This document shows, in pieces, positions 48,530 to 50,467 of a stretch of DNA of 50,467 nt. Numbering within the stretch: the first letter of the stretch is position 1; the number at the start of each line of letters is the position of its first letter. The stretch lies in NCBI GenBank assembly GCA_947625805.1, contig CANQPT010000009.1:1-50467 (forward strand), in the 5' to 3' direction. This DNA comes from an uncultured Clostridia bacterium (GTDB lineage Bacteria; Bacillota; Clostridia; Oscillospirales; CAG-272). The notes under the pieces are model-generated. The model did no database searches. It had not been told where the DNA came from and saw only the letters and a program-made list of their open reading frames with translations. The position numbers and the translations under genes are program-made.

Positions 48530-48558
48530 ATTATAGCACGTATTTATACGTATGTCAA
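48530..48558 (-). promoter_or_regulatory. hicAB promoter with embedded operator
   Basis: Minus strand TTGACA (48558-48553), a 17-bp spacer, and TATAAT (48535-48530, with a second overlapping copy). The palindrome ACGTAT-TT-ATACGT (48538-48551) fills the spacer, a natural HicB binding site for autorepression. Confidence 0.85.
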
Positions 48559-48596
48559 TACCCTTTTGAAAATTTTTTCGTATTTTTTTCAAAAAA

Positions 48597-48626
48597 ATAA
48601 GCGCCCGCCGAATGACGGGTGCTTAT
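48597..48626 (-). terminator. Terminator of the XRE repressor gene
   Basis: ATAAGCGCCCG (48597-48607) pairs with CGGGTGCTTAT (48616-48626); minus-strand T run follows. The stem includes the stop codon of the repressor gene. Confidence 0.8.
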
Positions 48627-48868
48627 TCGTCCATACCAAGAAGCCAAGCGGCGGATACTTTCAAGATTTCGGCAAGTACCCGTATTTCGTAATCCGGGAC
48701 GAAGCGTGTTCCGATTTCAATTCTTGAAATGCTGTCCCGCTCAATCATTACGCCTTTTATTTGCAAACGCGCCGCAAGATCGGCTTGCGAAATCCTCTGC
48801 GTGACGCGCGCTTGCCGTACCCGCTCGCCGCAGATGTTCTTCCGACCCTCGAAGTCGTATATTTTCAT
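48623..48868 (-). CDS. XRE-family repressor (Cro/CI type)
   Basis: 81 residues, essentially one helix-turn-helix domain: ICGERVRQARVTQRISQADLAARLQIKGVMIERDSISRIEIGTRFVPDYEIRVLAEIL. No C-terminal cleavage or dimerisation domain. Divergent from the membrane-protein gene at 49015; three copies of TGTGTTAAAG lie between them. Likely controls both directions, as in small phage or element immunity systems. Confidence 0.9.
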   Translation of the reverse strand: MKIYDFEGRKNICGERVRQARVTQRISQADLAARLQIKGVMIERDSISRIEIGTRFVPDYEIRVLAEILKVSAAWLLGMDE

Positions 48869-48888
48869 TGTAAATCCTTTCTGAACAA

Positions 48889-48950
48889 TGTGTTAAAGTT
48901 CCGCACACCTCTTGACTTTAACACATAATTTCGCTATAATTGTGTTAAAG
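48889..48950. promoter_or_regulatory. Triple operator and divergent promoter
   Basis: TGTGTTAAAG at 48889-48898 and 48941-48950 and its complement CTTTAACACA at 48916-48925. The last two bracket a plus-strand promoter, TTGACT (48912-48917), a 17-bp spacer, and TATAAT (48935-48940), for the gene at 49015. Confidence 0.82.
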
Positions 48951-49014
48951 ATAAGAAACTCGAATAAAGTCGAAAATCTTTTCTATTTTTTACTGCTGGA
49001 GGAATGTCTATTCT

Positions 49015-49392
49015 ATGAAAAACAAGGGTAAAAAATTCATCGTCGGCGTCACGCTGTGCGTCGTCGGTATAATCGGTCTTTTCGGATTGTTCGCTGAAAC
49101 TGAAAGCCGCGCCGCGCTTCTTGCCGGAAGCGTTGTTCTGATTGTCGCCGGGATCGTCCTTGTTTTCCTCGATAAAAAATACCCGTCCAAGCCAAAAGCG
49201 GAAAGCGGAAGCGCGGAGGACGCCAAAACGTATGTTTTTATCACGGAGAACGGAAAGAAATATCACGTTGACCCGGATTGCCCCGGAATAGGCAATGCAA
49301 AGCGCGTCCCGTTGAGTAAAGCAAAAAAGCAGGGGTACACCCCTTGTTCAAAGTGTCAATACAGTTATATGAATAACTTCGGTATCAAGTAA
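49015..49392 (+). CDS. Membrane protein with C-terminal Cys/His metal-binding-like motif
   Basis: 125 residues after GGAGG. Two transmembrane helices (about residues 8-26 and 33-52), a charged linker, then YVFITENGKKYHVDPDCPGI and VPLSKAKKQGYTPCSKCQ. The pattern Y-H-x-x-x-C ... GY-x-PC-x-x-C is the small zinc-binding-like module also seen at the ends of nuclease and Ada-like proteins. Under the XRE operators, so probably repressed in the quiescent state. Function unknown; cell-surface modification or exclusion are only guesses. Confidence 0.75.
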   Translation: MKNKGKKFIVGVTLCVVGIIGLFGLFAETESRAALLAGSVVLIVAGIVLVFLDKKYPSKPKAESGSAEDAKTYVFITENGKKYHVDPDCPGIGNAKRVPLSKAKKQGYTPCSKCQYSYMNNFGIK

Positions 49393-49647
49393 ATGTTTGT
49401 CGGATTTTCAAAAACGCTTGTCCGAATGGGGCAAATTCGGATCGGCTTCGGCGCGCGTCTTCGTTCAAAGAATTTTCTTGCTTTCCTCGTTGTATTTGGG
49501 ATTCTGTATTTGACGTTCTATGCCGTTTTGTGGTCTGTGATTCTTGCCGGGTGGACTTTGTACGGCGTTTTTCTGCTTTGTTTCTATCTTCCATACAAGG
49601 GAATAAAGCGGATTGTCAACCGAAAGAAAATAGCGGGCAAGGGGTAA
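49393..49647 (+). CDS. Small basic membrane protein
   Basis: 84 residues. Its ATG directly follows the TAA of the preceding gene, so the two are coupled; no separate ribosome site is clear. A basic N-terminus (RIGFGARLRSKN), two hydrophobic helices (about residues 29-47 and 50-66), then a basic tail (KGIKRIVNRKK). No motif is recognised. Confidence 0.65.
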   Translation: MFVGFSKTLVRMGQIRIGFGARLRSKNFLAFLVVFGILYLTFYAVLWSVILAGWTLYGVFLLCFYLPYKGIKRIVNRKKIAGKG

Positions 49648-49660
49648 ACCCTCGCCCGCT
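49632..49660. terminator. Bidirectional terminator
   Basis: AGCGGGC and GCCCGCT arms plus GGG/CCC with one inner mismatch, between the small membrane protein gene and the convergent holin gene; A/T-rich flanks on both sides. Confidence 0.7.
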
Positions 49661-49673
49661 ATTATTATACGCT

Positions 49674-49883
49674 TTATTCCTCTGCGTTTTTCACTTCGGG
49701 AAGCCCGGCGACCGAAGTCAGCAAAGAAAGGATTCCGGCAAGCGCGGAGGCGCTTCCCACCATAACCCAGTTGACCTCCCCAAGCACGGCGGACGTTCCG
49801 ATCGTAGCGACAGCCGTTTGCGCGACGGTCTTAATTGCGCGGATTCCCGCCGCCTTTAACCATTTCAAAAAGTTCTGTTTCAT
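49674..49883 (-). CDS. Phage holin (r1t type)
   Basis: 69 residues. FLKWLKAAGIRAIKTVAQTAVATIGTSAVLGEVNWVMVGSASALAGILSLLTSVAGLPE matches the r1t-like holin pattern: a basic N-terminal helix, two membrane spans, and a conserved AxRAxKTxAQTAVAxIG block. It lets endolysin reach the wall. The start follows AAGGAGGAAAAG. Immediately downstream of the endolysin gene, an order found in many phages of Firmicutes. Confidence 0.9.
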   Translation of the reverse strand: MKQNFLKWLKAAGIRAIKTVAQTAVATIGTSAVLGEVNWVMVGSASALAGILSLLTSVAGLPEVKNAEE

Positions 49884-49898
49884 TGTCTTTTCCTCCTT

Positions 49899-50467
49899 TT
49901 AGATTTTCTGCATATCCGAAGCGTTCACGCGCCCGGTATATACCGCTTTTGTTTTTTCTGTACTCACAAGCAGGATTTTCCCGCCGCTTTCCACTTTTCG
50001 GACGTAAAGCGTAGCAGAAGGAACCCACGACGCCATTTTCTGCCCGTTATAAAACGTCGTGACACCCGGCTTGCATTTCACCTTGTCGCCCTCTTTGAAC
50101 GTCGCTTCCGTTGTGGCCGCTGCCGCCGTTCCTCCGTTTGTTGTGATGTACGTATCAAAGCCCGCCGCCTTCAGTTTTTCCGCCATACTTTCGGCGTTTG
50201 CTTTGACCGCATACGCGCCGACTTGTACTTTATAAAGGTTTCCGACCTTTACAATGTATGTATCAAAGCCCTTCGCCTTTAACTTCGACGCCAGCGCGTC
50301 GGCGTTTTCTTTTTGGGCGAACGCGCCCGTCTGCACACGGTAAAGCGTCTTTTCTTCCGTCCCCGTGCTTCCGCCCGTCGTAGTTCCCGCCGCGGCGGAA
50401 AGCCCCGCTTTTACTGCTGCGCGAAAATCGTTCATCGTTCTGCCGAAGTTGTCCCACCAGTTGTTCG
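49899..50467 (-). CDS. Phage endolysin, C-terminal part with two SPOR repeats (cut by window edge)
   Basis: The frame is open to the right edge (about 189 residues seen). It begins NNWWDNFGRTMNDFRAAV, the typical end of an amidase or lysozyme catalytic domain, then a Gly/Thr linker, then two SPOR-type repeats (YRVQTGAFAQKENADALASK and YKVQVGAYAVKANAESMAEK, each closing with GFDTYI) and a C-terminal SH3-like wall-binding domain (KVKCKPGVTTFYNGQKM, ATLYVRKVESGGKILL). The catalytic type cannot be decided because it lies outside. An internal ATG at 50435 is not the true start. Confidence 0.87.
   Translation of the reverse strand, partial: NNWWDNFGRTMNDFRAAVKAGLSAAAGTTTGGSTGTEEKTLYRVQTGAFAQKENADALASKLKAKGFDTYIVKVGNLYKVQVGAYAVKANAESMAEKLKAAGFDTYITTNGGTAAAATTEATFKEGDKVKCKPGVTTFYNGQKMASWVPSATLYVRKVESGGKILLVSTEKTKAVYTGRVNASDMQKI

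Larger units (their letters stand above)
47871..50467. mobile_element. Prophage-like segment, right part beyond the window
   Basis: A toxin-antitoxin pair, an XRE repressor with multiple operators, small membrane proteins, an r1t-type holin and an endolysin are clustered, with lower G+C by eye than the core genome to the left. The lysis genes at the right edge suggest that structural phage genes follow outside the window. No integrase or attachment site is visible. Confidence 0.6.

Overview
The window looks like a chromosome segment from a spore-lineage, gut-type Clostridia bacterium, probably an uncultured Oscillospirales or Ruminococcaceae relative. The reasons are the Firmicutes-type housekeeping neighbourhoods (rimM-trmD, rpsF-ssb-rpsR, holB-yaaT), a RicT/YaaT homologue, a PdaA-like spore-cortex deacetylase, a clostridial 2[4Fe-4S] ferredoxin, SLH-anchored surface proteins, strong AGGAGG ribosome sites, and very regular sigma-A promoters whose spacers are nearly all 17 bp. 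The taxonomy is an inference.

Layout. 1-2.0 kb: the start of a secreted protein (minus strand, cut by the left edge) and a two-gene tRNA operon (Leu, then initiator Met). 2.1-8.7 kb: a tautomerase, then rimM-trmD-murJ, an O-antigen-ligase-like membrane protein, two tandem DUF4330 proteins and HPr. 8.8-11.6 kb: uvrC-rsmD-coaD. 11.7-15.1 kb: a large secreted GH123/DUF4091-type glycosidase with C-terminal SLH domains. 15.3-19.2 kb (minus): marR-degV-adh-aldh under a palindromic operator. 19.3-20.6 kb: rpsF-ssb-rpsR, with an acidic extension on S18. 20.7-21.6 kb (minus): thiT under a TPP riboswitch. 21.7-29.4 kb: holB-yaaT, ferredoxin, trmN6-rsmI, metF, the MetH activation domain and metH. 29.6-30.4 kb: a ZIP transporter.

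30.4-41.8 kb is the first accessory block. It has two tiny paralogous proteins separated by a 264-bp element with terminal inverted repeats and TA flanks (a second copy lies at 39.7 kb and a remnant at 15.2 kb). It also has a sugar locus, DUF4838-lacI-nagA-nagB-uxaB-uxaA, that joins amino-sugar and hexuronate catabolism, followed by two polysaccharide deacetylases and a lone ribbon-helix-helix protein. 41.9-46.7 kb has a small helical protein, a MATE exporter with a probably leaderless mRNA, a tandemly duplicated pair of secreted proteins, and a HAD phosphatase with a Dabb protein.

46.7-50.5 kb is prophage-like: an IS30-type transposase, a hicA-hicB toxin-antitoxin pair, an XRE repressor with three operator copies, small membrane proteins, a holin and a double-SPOR endolysin cut by the right edge.

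The strongest leads for new biology are the two-hairpin TIR element and its contact with the tiny paralogous genes, the amino-sugar plus uronate operon fed by a DUF4838 protein, the DUF4330 pair beside cell-envelope glycan genes, and two genes that seem to be transcribed without leaders.
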